NCBI GenBank assembly: GCA_021777225.1
Contig: JAJYDQ010000004.1
Location: 1 to 64,000 of the forward strand
DNA length: 64,000 bases
Direction: 5' to 3'
DNA from: Deltaproteobacteria bacterium
GTDB lineage: Bacteria > Desulfobacterota > Desulfomonilia > Desulfomonilales > Desulfomonilaceae
Made by a program: the position numbers and the translations under genes. How positions within the stretch are numbered: position 1 is the stretch's first letter; each line of letters starts with the position of its first letter. Positions 55,434 through 63,033 of this stretch are shown one piece after another. Under the pieces are notes generated by a model that worked only from the letters and a program-made list of their open reading frames with translations, was not told the origin of the DNA and did not search any database.

Positions 55434-56521
55434 AGGTTGGACTGGTAATTTATGGAAGCCTGGATATCTTGACGGGCGGTTTCATTTATGATCGTAAACT
55501 GGTCGATTTTATTCAGGCCCACGGAGCGATTGTTGAAATTTGCTCTTTGCCTTGGCGAGATTATGCTTCCCATCTAACTGATAATCTATCGTACAAATTC
55601 TTCAGCCGACTAAAAATGGCGGACTTCGATATTCTTCTGGAAGATGAGCTAAATCATCCTTCGCTTCTCACTGCTAACCGCTCGCTATTGAATTCATCGA
55701 AATATCCCATATTATCCATAGTTCATCATCTCAGATGTAGTGAGCTTAGGTCAAACATTGCGAACCATTTCTACCGAAGGATAGAACGGATGTATCTAGG
55801 GACTGTCGACGGCTTTATTTTTAATAGCGGCGCAACCCGGAAAAGTGTCGAGACGCTTGGCCTGCCGCCTAGGCCATCTGTGACGGCTTATCCAGGCCGA
55901 AATAGTCTAAACCCGGGTGTAAATTCGCAATTCATCCGGAAACGCGCTCAGGGTCACGGTCCTTTAAGATTACTTTTTGTTGGCAGCTTGATCCCGAGAA
56001 AACAGTTGCATACACTTGTGGAAGCTTTATCACATATTCCAAGAAAGGAATGGGCTCTACGAGTTGTTGGCTCTCTAGAAACGGACAAAAATTACACCAA
56101 CGAAGTGTTTGAGCATTTAAGGCGGTTTGAGGTTGAAAACAACGTGTCGTTACTAGGGTCGATGTCTGGTGATGAGCTTGAAGCCGAATACCGTAATTGT
56201 CAGGTTCTTGCGGTCCCTTCTTCATATGAGGGATTTGGAATAGTGTATCTTGAGTCCATGGGGTTTGGCGCGCCGCCACTGGCGTCTACAGCGGGCGCTG
56301 CCTGCGAAATGATTACAGATGGATTAAACGGGTTTCTTGTAAACCCTGGGGACATTAAAGGTATTTCCGAAAAGATCGGTCGCCTGGTCAGCGACAGGGC
56401 GCTTTTGGTCCAAATGGGGGAAGCCGCTTTGGATCGTTTCGCCAGCCATCCGACATGGGAACAAAGCTGCGAGAAGATGTTTAATTTCATGAAAGAGATG
56501 GTCTGTAAGAGTCATGTTTGA
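55430..56521 (+). CDS. GT4-type glycosyltransferase
   Basis: A 363-residue GT-B fold glycosyltransferase, family 4. The N-terminal half starts VGLVIYGSLDILTGGF, and the C-terminal half has LRLLFVGSLIPRKQLHTLVEAL with the E-x7-E motif in SSYEGFGIVYLESMGFG. It transfers a sugar from a nucleotide donor. The start is TTG 55430, overlapping the PTPS stop (TTGA), and its end overlaps the methyltransferase by eight bases. In this operon the acceptor is likely a pterin-type molecule or its alcohol, not a lipid. Confidence 0.87.
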   Translation: MKVGLVIYGSLDILTGGFIYDRKLVDFIQAHGAIVEICSLPWRDYASHLTDNLSYKFFSRLKMADFDILLEDELNHPSLLTANRSLLNSSKYPILSIVHHLRCSELRSNIANHFYRRIERMYLGTVDGFIFNSGATRKSVETLGLPPRPSVTAYPGRNSLNPGVNSQFIRKRAQGHGPLRLLFVGSLIPRKQLHTLVEALSHIPRKEWALRVVGSLETDKNYTNEVFEHLRRFEVENNVSLLGSMSGDELEAEYRNCQVLAVPSSYEGFGIVYLESMGFGAPPLASTAGAACEMITDGLNGFLVNPGDIKGISEKIGRLVSDRALLVQMGEAALDRFASHPTWEQSCEKMFNFMKEMVCKSHV

Positions 56522-57449
56522 TGAATCAAATTACTCTTTTGCCAGATATCTGTCGTCCAAGAAAAGTGTCGATAACAGGGCTTTAAACAGGGTTGTGTGG
56601 CAGAGATTGCAATCCATCATTGCTAGTGAACATTCTGGAAAGCCATCGGCAATATTGGAAATTGGGGCAGGCATAGGGACGATGTTTGAGCGGTCGCTTG
56701 AATGGGGGCTTTTCAAAAAAGCTTATTATACTGCAATTGACGCCATGTTGGAAAACATCCTGGAAGCCAGGGCGAGAATTCCGGGCTGGGCTTACAATGC
56801 CGGTTATAAAGTTGAAGAAATCGCTGATAATGAACTGAGACTTACCGGTTCGGGCTCAGACGTAACTTTGAAACTTGAAGATGGCGATTTTTTCGACTTT
56901 GCGAGGAAAAACAGTGGCCATCATGCTTGGGACCTGATTATAGCGAATGCTTTTCTGGATCTTGTGGATGCTGGAAGGACTCTACAGATCACAATGAACC
57001 TCATCAAACCTTCAGGATTACTGTATTTTACAATAAACTTCGATGGATCTACAGTTCTGGAACCAGAAATTGACGCTGAATTTGATGCTCTTGTTGAACG
57101 TTTGTATCATCGGACGATGGATGATCGGCTGATAGATGGAACAATATCCGGTGACAGCAAAACGGGGAGACATTTCTTCGAAGTTGCGAGAAAGAACAGT
57201 GTAGAAATACTTGAAAGCGGGTCTTCAGATTGGACCGTATTTGCGGGAAAAGATGGTTATCGTGAAGATGAGTCTTATTTTCTGCATTTCATAGTCCATA
57301 CTATGTATAGCGCCCTTAAAGAAAGGCCGGAACTGGACCGTCAAAGATTCAATAGATGGATTAAGGAGAGACATTCTCAGATTGAAGATGGTAAGCTGGT
57401 TTACATAGCCCATCAACTGGATTTTTTGTGCAGGAAAGCGGAAAATTGA
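56514..57449 (+). CDS. Class I SAM-dependent methyltransferase
   Basis: A 311-residue methyltransferase with the glycine-rich SAM motif ILEIGAGIGTM (about 46-56), the acidic residue of motif II in YTAIDAM, and DLIIANAFLDLV (motif IV). A C-terminal cap of about 100 residues, starting VEILESGSSDWTVF, probably holds the acceptor. It begins inside the end of the glycosyltransferase gene. It would methylate the glycoside or the heterocycle. No paralogue with a known substrate is recognised. Confidence 0.83.
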   Translation: MFDESNYSFARYLSSKKSVDNRALNRVVWQRLQSIIASEHSGKPSAILEIGAGIGTMFERSLEWGLFKKAYYTAIDAMLENILEARARIPGWAYNAGYKVEEIADNELRLTGSGSDVTLKLEDGDFFDFARKNSGHHAWDLIIANAFLDLVDAGRTLQITMNLIKPSGLLYFTINFDGSTVLEPEIDAEFDALVERLYHRTMDDRLIDGTISGDSKTGRHFFEVARKNSVEILESGSSDWTVFAGKDGYREDESYFLHFIVHTMYSALKERPELDRQRFNRWIKERHSQIEDGKLVYIAHQLDFLCRKAEN

Positions 57450-57551
57450 TAATCTGTCCGTAATGCATAACAAAAATGTAGTTTTCTGAATTTGGGAAAA
57501 GAAGGTTGCCGCTATCGCTATTTATTCCATTAACTCGATTTTCAGGAACCT

Positions 57552-58199
57552 ATGATGTCATTGAACAAAATACTTGAAAGATGGAAGGCCGCTAGCCGAA
57601 AAACTATCCCGCCGGATAAGCTGCTGATTATGGACAGGGCTCAAGCGGAATTGGCCGAATCAGGGATTGATGAATCTTGTCTGCGAGAAGGAGATTTTGC
57701 TCCGAGATTTGAACTCCCCAACGCTACCGGTCAGAATGTTTCTCTTCAGGATTTGTTGACTAAGGGGCCTTTAGTTTTGTCTTTTTATCGAGGAGGCTGG
57801 TGACCGTACTGCAACATTGAGCTGCGGTCATTGCAGCGCAGGCTTGACGACATAAGCGCACTTGGAGCGTCACTGGCGGCTATCTCTTCTGAAACACCAG
57901 ATGATTCATTATCCGTAGTAGAGAAGAATGAACTGAGCTTTGAGGTGCTTAGCGACACCGGCGGCAAGGTTGCCCGTGAGTTCGGGATCGTGTTCCCGCT
58001 ACCGAAGGATTTGTTGCGGTTTTACTCAAGCTACGGTGTCAGAGTGATCGAGGAGGGTGGTAATGGCTATTTTGAGTTGCCTATTCCAGCTACCTACATA
58101 ATTGGAAGAGACAGAAAGATCCTCAAAGCGTATGTGGATGTAGATTATACCAAACGACTGGATCCTGAAGAGATCATTGAGGCGCTCAAATCAATATGA
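57552..58199 (+). CDS. Peroxiredoxin-like selenoprotein (AhpC/TSA superfamily), in-frame TGA
   Basis: A 216-codon frame whose codon 84 is TGA (57801-57803). Immediately before it is FYRGGW and after it PYCNIELRSLQ. Relatives in the AhpC/TSA Prx-like group read FYRGGWCPYCN, so the TGA sits exactly where Cys is normal and the protein would be U84-P-Y-C87. A hairpin of SECIS type follows. Downstream sequence is in frame and intact to TGA 58197-58199, with the usual thioredoxin-fold strands (TPDDSLSVVEKNELSFEVLSD). Predicted redox enzyme reducing peroxides or disulfides. It ends 57 bases before the sigma-54 regulator. Confidence 0.88.
57801..57836 (+). promoter_or_regulatory. Bacterial SECIS-like hairpin
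   Basis: Directly downstream of the TGA, CTGCAA (57809-57814) pairs with TTGCAG (57831-57836). A 3-base bulge (CAT, with U adjacent to the upper stem) is followed by TGA/TCA (57818-57820 with 57828-57830) and a seven-base loop GCTGCGG. The loop begins with G, 18 nt after the TGA, which fits the 16-37 nt spacing and the loop G that I recall for bacterial SECIS elements. It would bind SelB. Confidence 0.7.
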
Positions 58200-58256
58200 G
58201 CCGCTTTAAAAAATAACCGTGATCATTACGCAGTTCAACAGGGTTCGAAAACGACT

Positions 58257-59636
58257 GTGAAGCAGGCTCATTTGAAATCTAGGACACCTACGGAAGCCAT
58301 ACTGGAGAGCATCTCAGATGGGGTGTTTACCGTTGATCTCAAGTGGCGCATCACTTCGTTTAACAGGGCCGCCGAAGAGATAACAGGCGTGAGACGCGAA
58401 GAAGCAATAAGCAGTCTTTGTTCGGAGGTTTTTCGGTCAAGCATGTGCGGAACTGATTGCGCTCTTCAGCAGACTCTGAAGACCGGCAAGCCCATCATCG
58501 GCAAATCGGTATACATAATCAAGGCCGATGGCTCGCGCAAACCTATTAGTGTATCTACTGCCGTTTTGCGGGATGACAATGGTCGGGTAATAGGCGGCGC
58601 CGAAACTTTTCGTGACCTGAGCGAACTCGAAGCGCTACGCCGTGAACTGCAAGGAAAATTTCAGCTAGGTGATATCGCTAGCCGAAGTCCGGTTATGCAT
58701 AGAGTAATGGAAGCTCTCCCTGCTATCGCCGCAAGTCCAAGCACAGTGCTAATTCTTGGAGAGACAGGCACCGGTAAGGAACTGGTAGCCCGTACGATCC
58801 ACAACTTGAGCCCACGACGAAACGGTCCATTTGTTGCGGTAAATTGTGGAGCCTTGCCGGATGCCTTGTTGGAATCAGAACTATTTGGTTACAAAGCAGG
58901 GGCCTTTACCGGGGCCACCAAAGATAAGCCGGGACGCTTCACTATGGCCAAAAATGGTACTATTTTACTGGACGAAATAGGAGAAGTCAGCCCGGCTGTT
59001 CAGGTGAAACTCCTCAGAGTGCTTCAGGATCGGGTTTATGAACCGCTGGGGGCTACAAGGTCTGAGATCGCCGATGCCAGGATTGTTGTCGCCACCAACA
59101 AAGACCTCGGGGAACAGATGCGCATAGGCGCGTTCCGCGACGATCTCTACTACCGGGTTAATGTAGTCCGCGTGGAATTGCCGCCCTTGAGAAAACGCAA
59201 AGAAGACATCCCCCTTTTGGTGACCCAATTCATAGAGCGTTTCAACCGCCTTCAAGGTAAATCCATTACCGGGATTGCGACTGAGGCGCTTTCTTTGCTT
59301 ATGGCTCACGACTGGCCGGGAAACATCAGGGAATTGGAAAACGTCATCGAGAGGTGTTTCATTATGTGCGACGAGGGGCTTATAGCGATTGGCCACTTAC
59401 CTGATGATTTGACAGCGCACAACTTATCGAGAAACACACCGTCCGAAATACGATCTGCACATGACTTTGTAGACATGCAAGCCATACAAACGGCATTGGA
59501 ACGTAACGGTTACAACCGGTTAGCCGCCGCCAAAGAACTCCATATTCACAAAACAACTCTTTTTCGCCGAATAAAGAAACTGGGCATAATCCTACCGAAA
59601 GTGGATGGTCGGAAAAGCAAAACACGGCTTGAGTAG
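58257..59636 (+). CDS. Sigma-54-dependent activator with cysteine-bearing PAS domain
   Basis: A 459-residue enhancer-binding protein. PAS domain (about 12-125), with Cys55, Cys64 and Cys68 (LCSEVF..MCGTDC), which might hold a metal or redox centre. AAA+ domain (about 140-380): Walker A GETGTGKE (168-175), GAFTGA at 215-220 for sigma-54 contact, and DEIGEVSP. A Fis-type HTH closes it (about 410-445, NRLAAAKELHIHKTTLFRRIKKLG). The start is GTG 58257. It probably controls the promoter at 59768 next door. Confidence 0.93.
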   Translation: MKQAHLKSRTPTEAILESISDGVFTVDLKWRITSFNRAAEEITGVRREEAISSLCSEVFRSSMCGTDCALQQTLKTGKPIIGKSVYIIKADGSRKPISVSTAVLRDDNGRVIGGAETFRDLSELEALRRELQGKFQLGDIASRSPVMHRVMEALPAIAASPSTVLILGETGTGKELVARTIHNLSPRRNGPFVAVNCGALPDALLESELFGYKAGAFTGATKDKPGRFTMAKNGTILLDEIGEVSPAVQVKLLRVLQDRVYEPLGATRSEIADARIVVATNKDLGEQMRIGAFRDDLYYRVNVVRVELPPLRKRKEDIPLLVTQFIERFNRLQGKSITGIATEALSLLMAHDWPGNIRELENVIERCFIMCDEGLIAIGHLPDDLTAHNLSRNTPSEIRSAHDFVDMQAIQTALERNGYNRLAAAKELHIHKTTLFRRIKKLGIILPKVDGRKSKTRLE

Positions 59637-59682
59637 CATCATTACTACTCATGCTCGCTGGCTAGGTAGCATATAGGCTACT
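59631..59682 (+). promoter_or_regulatory. Clustered dyads, candidate upstream activator sites
   Basis: GAGTAG (59631-59636) and CTACTC (59645-59650) form one dyad; GTAGC (59666-59670) and GCTAC (59677-59681) form another around ATATAG. The repeated GAGTAGC/GCTACTC wording suggests related binding sites. They lie roughly 90-135 bases upstream of the -24/-12 promoter, a typical enhancer distance, and just after the activator gene. Confidence 0.5.
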
Positions 59683-59767
59683 CTATTAGTAACCACACCT
59701 CCACACCAACTGCCAATAATCTTTATCATTCAATGCTCTAACCTAAAGCGCCGAAGCGAATAAACTT

Positions 59768-59783
59768 TGGCACATTTTGTGCT
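59768..59783 (+). promoter_or_regulatory. Sigma-54 (-24/-12) promoter
   Basis: TGGCACATTTTGTGCT matches the consensus TGGCAC-R-N4-TTGC-W at all defined positions except one (G for T before TGC). The GG (59769-59770) and GC (59781-59782) dinucleotides have the required spacing. It lies 38 bases upstream of the NifX-like gene and 132 bases after an activator of sigma-54. Confidence 0.8.
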
Positions 59784-59821
59784 TATCATCTGTATAGTAA
59801 CTGAGAGTAGGTTTTGAGTTC

Positions 59822-60466
59822 ATGAAAGCAGCCTTTTCTTACTTTGACAATCGCATTGCGCCGGTTTTTGATACGGCCCGGCAGATTGTACTGGTAGAAG
59901 CGGTTTCGCGACGAATCGTGAAAGAAAGTCAGGAAATCTTTGGCGATGACCTGCCAGTTCAGAAGGCGATCCAATTAGCGGAGTTTAGCGTTAACGCGCT
60001 TGTATGCGGGGCAATTTCGAAACAGTTACAAGAGATAATCATCGCATATGGTACTCAGGTCGTCCCGTTTGTGATAGGCGACTTGAAAGAAGTTATTTAT
60101 GCCTGGGCCAACAACAGGCTTTATGATCGGCGTTTTACAATGCCTGGCTGCAGGGGGCTGAGAAGCCAAAGATTTGGATGTAAGGTTTTCAAGGAACAGG
60201 AGGATACGATTATGCCACGAGGAGATGGTACTGGTCCACAGGGAACTGGAAAAAGAGGTGGAGGGATGGGAGCAGGCGGTGGACGCGGCCAAGGTCAATC
60301 CCAAAGGCAAGGTGGCCAAGGGGCCGGACGCATGGGTAGAGCGGCAGCAGGCGCAGTCGGGTTTTGCGTCTGCCCCCAGTGCGGGGATCGTCAGCCACAT
60401 CAGCGAGGGACGCCATGTTTTGAGCAAAAGTGCTCCAAATGTGGCGCAAGTATGGCGCGAGAATAG
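59822..60466 (+). CDS. NifX/NifB-like domain protein fused to glycine-rich DUF5320-like tail
   Basis: A 214-residue protein. Residues 1-110 form the dinitrogenase iron-molybdenum-cofactor-binding (NifX/NifB-C) fold (KAAFSYFDNRIAPVFDTARQ..NALVCGAISKQL). After residue 131 comes MPRGDGTGPQGTGKRGG and a Gly/Gln-rich stretch. The C-terminus (CVCPQCGDRQPHQ..CFEQKCSKCG) is a zinc- or iron-ribbon-like motif. An internal ATG at 60212 with AGGAGG suggests that the tail was once, or still is, made separately. It sits directly after a sigma-54 promoter. Confidence 0.8.
   Translation: MKAAFSYFDNRIAPVFDTARQIVLVEAVSRRIVKESQEIFGDDLPVQKAIQLAEFSVNALVCGAISKQLQEIIIAYGTQVVPFVIGDLKEVIYAWANNRLYDRRFTMPGCRGLRSQRFGCKVFKEQEDTIMPRGDGTGPQGTGKRGGGMGAGGGRGQGQSQRQGGQGAGRMGRAAAGAVGFCVCPQCGDRQPHQRGTPCFEQKCSKCGASMARE
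60198..60214 (+). promoter_or_regulatory. Internal ribosome site and ATG inside the NifX-like gene
   Basis: AGGAGG (60198-60203) eight bases before ATG (60212), in frame with the upstream NifX-like domain (codon 131). The next 35 bases are identical to the start of the separate DUF5320 gene (60495-60529), which has a similar AAGGAGG. A second product of 84 residues could be initiated here. Confidence 0.55.
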
Positions 60467-60496
60467 AACAAATTCTAAAGAAAGGAGGACATAGTT

Positions 60497-60871
60497 ATGC
60501 CACGAGGAGATGGTACTGGTCCACAGGGATTGGGATCAATGACCGGACGAGCCGCCGGATATTGCGGTGGCTCAGGAATGCCGGGTTATGTGAACGCCGC
60601 CCCAGGACGTCCTTTCGGAGGGGGTTTTGGACGTGGCCCTGGTTTTCGAGGAGCTGGAATTGGTTCTGCGGGCCGTGGATATCGTTGCAGATTCTTCGCT
60701 AGCGGCATACCGGCCCGGGGTCGATTCGGCCCTTACTCGGCGCCGCTTCAGGGGACGGACCCAGAGATTGAGAAACAGATTCTAAAGAACCAGGCAGACT
60801 CGTTGGAGTCTGAATTGGAATCCATCAAGAAGCGCTTAGCTCAGTTCGATAGAGGCTCTTCTAGTGATTAA
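60497..60871 (+). CDS. DUF5320-like glycine-rich protein
   Basis: A 124-residue protein with MPRGDGTGPQGLGSMTGRAAG at the start, the signature of DUF5320-type proteins often encoded beside NifX-like and MRP-like genes. A Gly/Arg/Phe-rich middle precedes a C-terminal coiled coil (about 90-118: EIEKQILKNQADSLESELESIKKRL). The ribosome site AAGGAGG is strong. It is 30 bases after the NifX-like gene and shares 35 identical bases with its internal start. Function unknown. Confidence 0.75.
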   Translation: MPRGDGTGPQGLGSMTGRAAGYCGGSGMPGYVNAAPGRPFGGGFGRGPGFRGAGIGSAGRGYRCRFFASGIPARGRFGPYSAPLQGTDPEIEKQILKNQADSLESELESIKKRLAQFDRGSSSD

Positions 60872-61038
60872 CCCTTAAGAAGCCGGCTGGTTCGCCTTAT
60901 ACGCCGCTATAAGAATCAGTCGGTCACTCTCAACGACTTCATCATGATCATTAAAAACACAAGGTTGAAATCTAAGAAGCGTTGTTTAGATAAAAACCCG
61001 TCTTGTGATAAAAGGAAATAAAAACCCGAGGGGAAAGT

Positions 61039-62097
61039 ATGAAAACAAAATCACTCATGAGTCTAACCCTAGGAACCTTTGCCACGTTGGTAGTAGCTAT
61101 GTCCTGTTATGCGCAAGGAATGAATGAGGATAATTGTTTTTATCTCAAAAGCCTTCACGCGACCACCAGAGGAATGGCTTATTGGTATGACAAAGCCAAT
61201 GGGGGCCTAGAAACGATAGTGGGAGTTCCATATTCACAGGCCGGGTGCGCCAAGTGTCATGTTTCATCTTGCGACAACTGTCACAAGCAAATTGTAAATG
61301 GGAAAGCGCAATACTCCGCTGAAGCGGCGAAAAATCAGGAGAAGTGCATGGGCTGCCATGGACGGGAGGCGTTCATGATCATGAAAATTGACAAAGCAGC
61401 AAACACGCCTGACGTTCACGTCGCAAAAGGAATGACCTGTATGGATTGTCATACGTCACGTGAAATTCACGGTGACGGGAACGTGTACAAATCGATGAGG
61501 GAACCCGGAGCCATGGATGTGACCTGCGAGCAGTGCCATGATTCTTTGCCAAAAAGCCTCTCACACACCATTCATGGGAAAAAGTTGGGTTGTACCGCCT
61601 GCCATGTCCGCCACGTCGTAAGTTGCAACAGTTGTCACGTGGAGACTATGCTCAAAGAGAAAAAGCGGGTATCCCTACCCGTGTCCGGCTGGAAGTTCCT
61701 CATGAATTACAATGGCAAGGTTACCGCTGCGAACATGCAAACCTTTGTCGCTCCGGGCGATAAAACCTTCATGTTGTTTGCTCCTCAATTCAGCCATTCA
61801 GTGATGAAAGAGGGTTCTAAATGCGAAGAATGCCATGCTACAAAAATTGATAAACAGATTCTCAATGGAAGTATCGATCTCTCTTGGCTCGATAAGGGTA
61901 AGGAACAAAACCTAAAGGGCGTTATTCCGGTCGTGAAAGGTGTCCGTTACAATTGCATATACGAAAAGTATCATGACGGCGTATGGACGCCTATTACCAA
62001 TCCAGTAGACCCCAAAACGCAGTATGTGGGGTTCGGTTCACCATTGACGCAGGAACAGCTCAAGAAGCTTCTAACTCCACAGAAAAGCAAAAAATAG
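61039..62097 (+). CDS. Octahaem c-type cytochrome
   Basis: A 352-residue exported protein. A signal peptide (about 1-25, ATLVVAMSCYA-Q) is followed by eight CxxCH haem sites: CAKCH, CDNCH, CMGCH, CMDCH, CEQCH, CTACH, CNSCH and CEECH. Spacing is irregular, unlike NrfA or hydroxylamine oxidoreductase, whose signatures (CxxCK, catalytic Tyr) I do not see. The C-terminal 90 residues lack haem sites and may bind a partner. A good GAGGGG ribosome site precedes the ATG. Probably an extracytoplasmic electron carrier or reductase; the family is unassigned. Confidence 0.88.
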   Translation: MKTKSLMSLTLGTFATLVVAMSCYAQGMNEDNCFYLKSLHATTRGMAYWYDKANGGLETIVGVPYSQAGCAKCHVSSCDNCHKQIVNGKAQYSAEAAKNQEKCMGCHGREAFMIMKIDKAANTPDVHVAKGMTCMDCHTSREIHGDGNVYKSMREPGAMDVTCEQCHDSLPKSLSHTIHGKKLGCTACHVRHVVSCNSCHVETMLKEKKRVSLPVSGWKFLMNYNGKVTAANMQTFVAPGDKTFMLFAPQFSHSVMKEGSKCEECHATKIDKQILNGSIDLSWLDKGKEQNLKGVIPVVKGVRYNCIYEKYHDGVWTPITNPVDPKTQYVGFGSPLTQEQLKKLLTPQKSKK

Positions 62098-62181
62098 AGC
62101 GCTCAAAGTTACGCGTGGTTGTTTGCTGGCCTGCAAGAATCTTTTGGACTGGGTTTAGTGAAATCGCTCGAAAGGAAGCCT

Positions 62182-62967
62182 ATGAAAATTTTGGACACTC
62201 TAATTGATAGCCTTAACGGCAAAGACCTGGCAGTGAAGAATGTTTGTTGTGGAGCTTTCTGGACAATGGTAACCACTCGGCATTCCGGCCTGGCGTCCAC
62301 CTACAGAGAACAGGATTTCAAAGACAGCGATGACCACTGCATGATAAATGACGCTGGGCGGCTCACAGAAAAGCTAGCCGGAGATCTTGCTGAATACGCC
62401 AGGTCAGATGACACAGTAGCCGCGTCAATTGGTATGGCTACTATTAATTCCCTGATCGAGGTAGATGAACATCGATGCAGGGATATTGGGGCTTATGAAA
62501 TTTTGGCTGAGAAAGGAAGAAATCTGGACGTGGCGGTAGTGGGACATTTTCCTTTCATCCCTAAATTGCGTGATGTCGCTAGAAATGTGTGGGTGATTGA
62601 GAAACAGGCTCGGCCGGGTGACTTTGCCGAGAGTGAGGCTAAAAATATTCTGCCAAAAGCCGATGTTGTGAGTCTTACCGGCACAGCTTTTATAAATCAT
62701 ACCATTGAAGAATTACTGAGCCTTTGCAGGGATAGTTATGTAGTCCTAACAGGTCCGACATCGCCCCTCACTCCGGTGCTTTTCGATTTTGGGATCGACG
62801 CTATTTGCGGAACTCAGGTAGTGAATGTGGACAACGTGGAGCGCTTTGTTATGCAGGCGGCGATCTTCAAACAGATACGACACCAGGGGTGTGCGACTGT
62901 TAACAATGATGGCCTAGCGCTTCATATGCTGAAGTATCGGTATATCGTTACAGACTGCCTTATGTAG
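62182..62967 (+). CDS. DUF364/DUF4213-type putative heavy-metal chelation protein
   Basis: A 261-residue cytoplasmic protein matching the DUF4213 N-terminal region (EQDFKDSDDHCMIND and SIGMATINSL) and the DUF364 Rossmann-like C-terminal domain (VAVVGHFPFIPKLRDVARNVWVIEKQARPGDFAES, in part; ADVVSLTGTAFINHTIEELL). The DUF364 fold has been named a putative heavy-metal chelation domain. The ATG at 62182 follows GAAAGGA; the upstream in-frame ATG at 62119 lacks one. It is adjacent to the cytochrome and radical SAM genes. Role inferred only. Confidence 0.8.
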   Translation: MKILDTLIDSLNGKDLAVKNVCCGAFWTMVTTRHSGLASTYREQDFKDSDDHCMINDAGRLTEKLAGDLAEYARSDDTVAASIGMATINSLIEVDEHRCRDIGAYEILAEKGRNLDVAVVGHFPFIPKLRDVARNVWVIEKQARPGDFAESEAKNILPKADVVSLTGTAFINHTIEELLSLCRDSYVVLTGPTSPLTPVLFDFGIDAICGTQVVNVDNVERFVMQAAIFKQIRHQGCATVNNDGLALHMLKYRYIVTDCLM

Positions 62968-63033
62968 ACAGACGCCGAGATTTTTCTTCGCTTTGAGAAA
63001 CAATATGATAGATCACTGAAGTAGGTACGGGAA

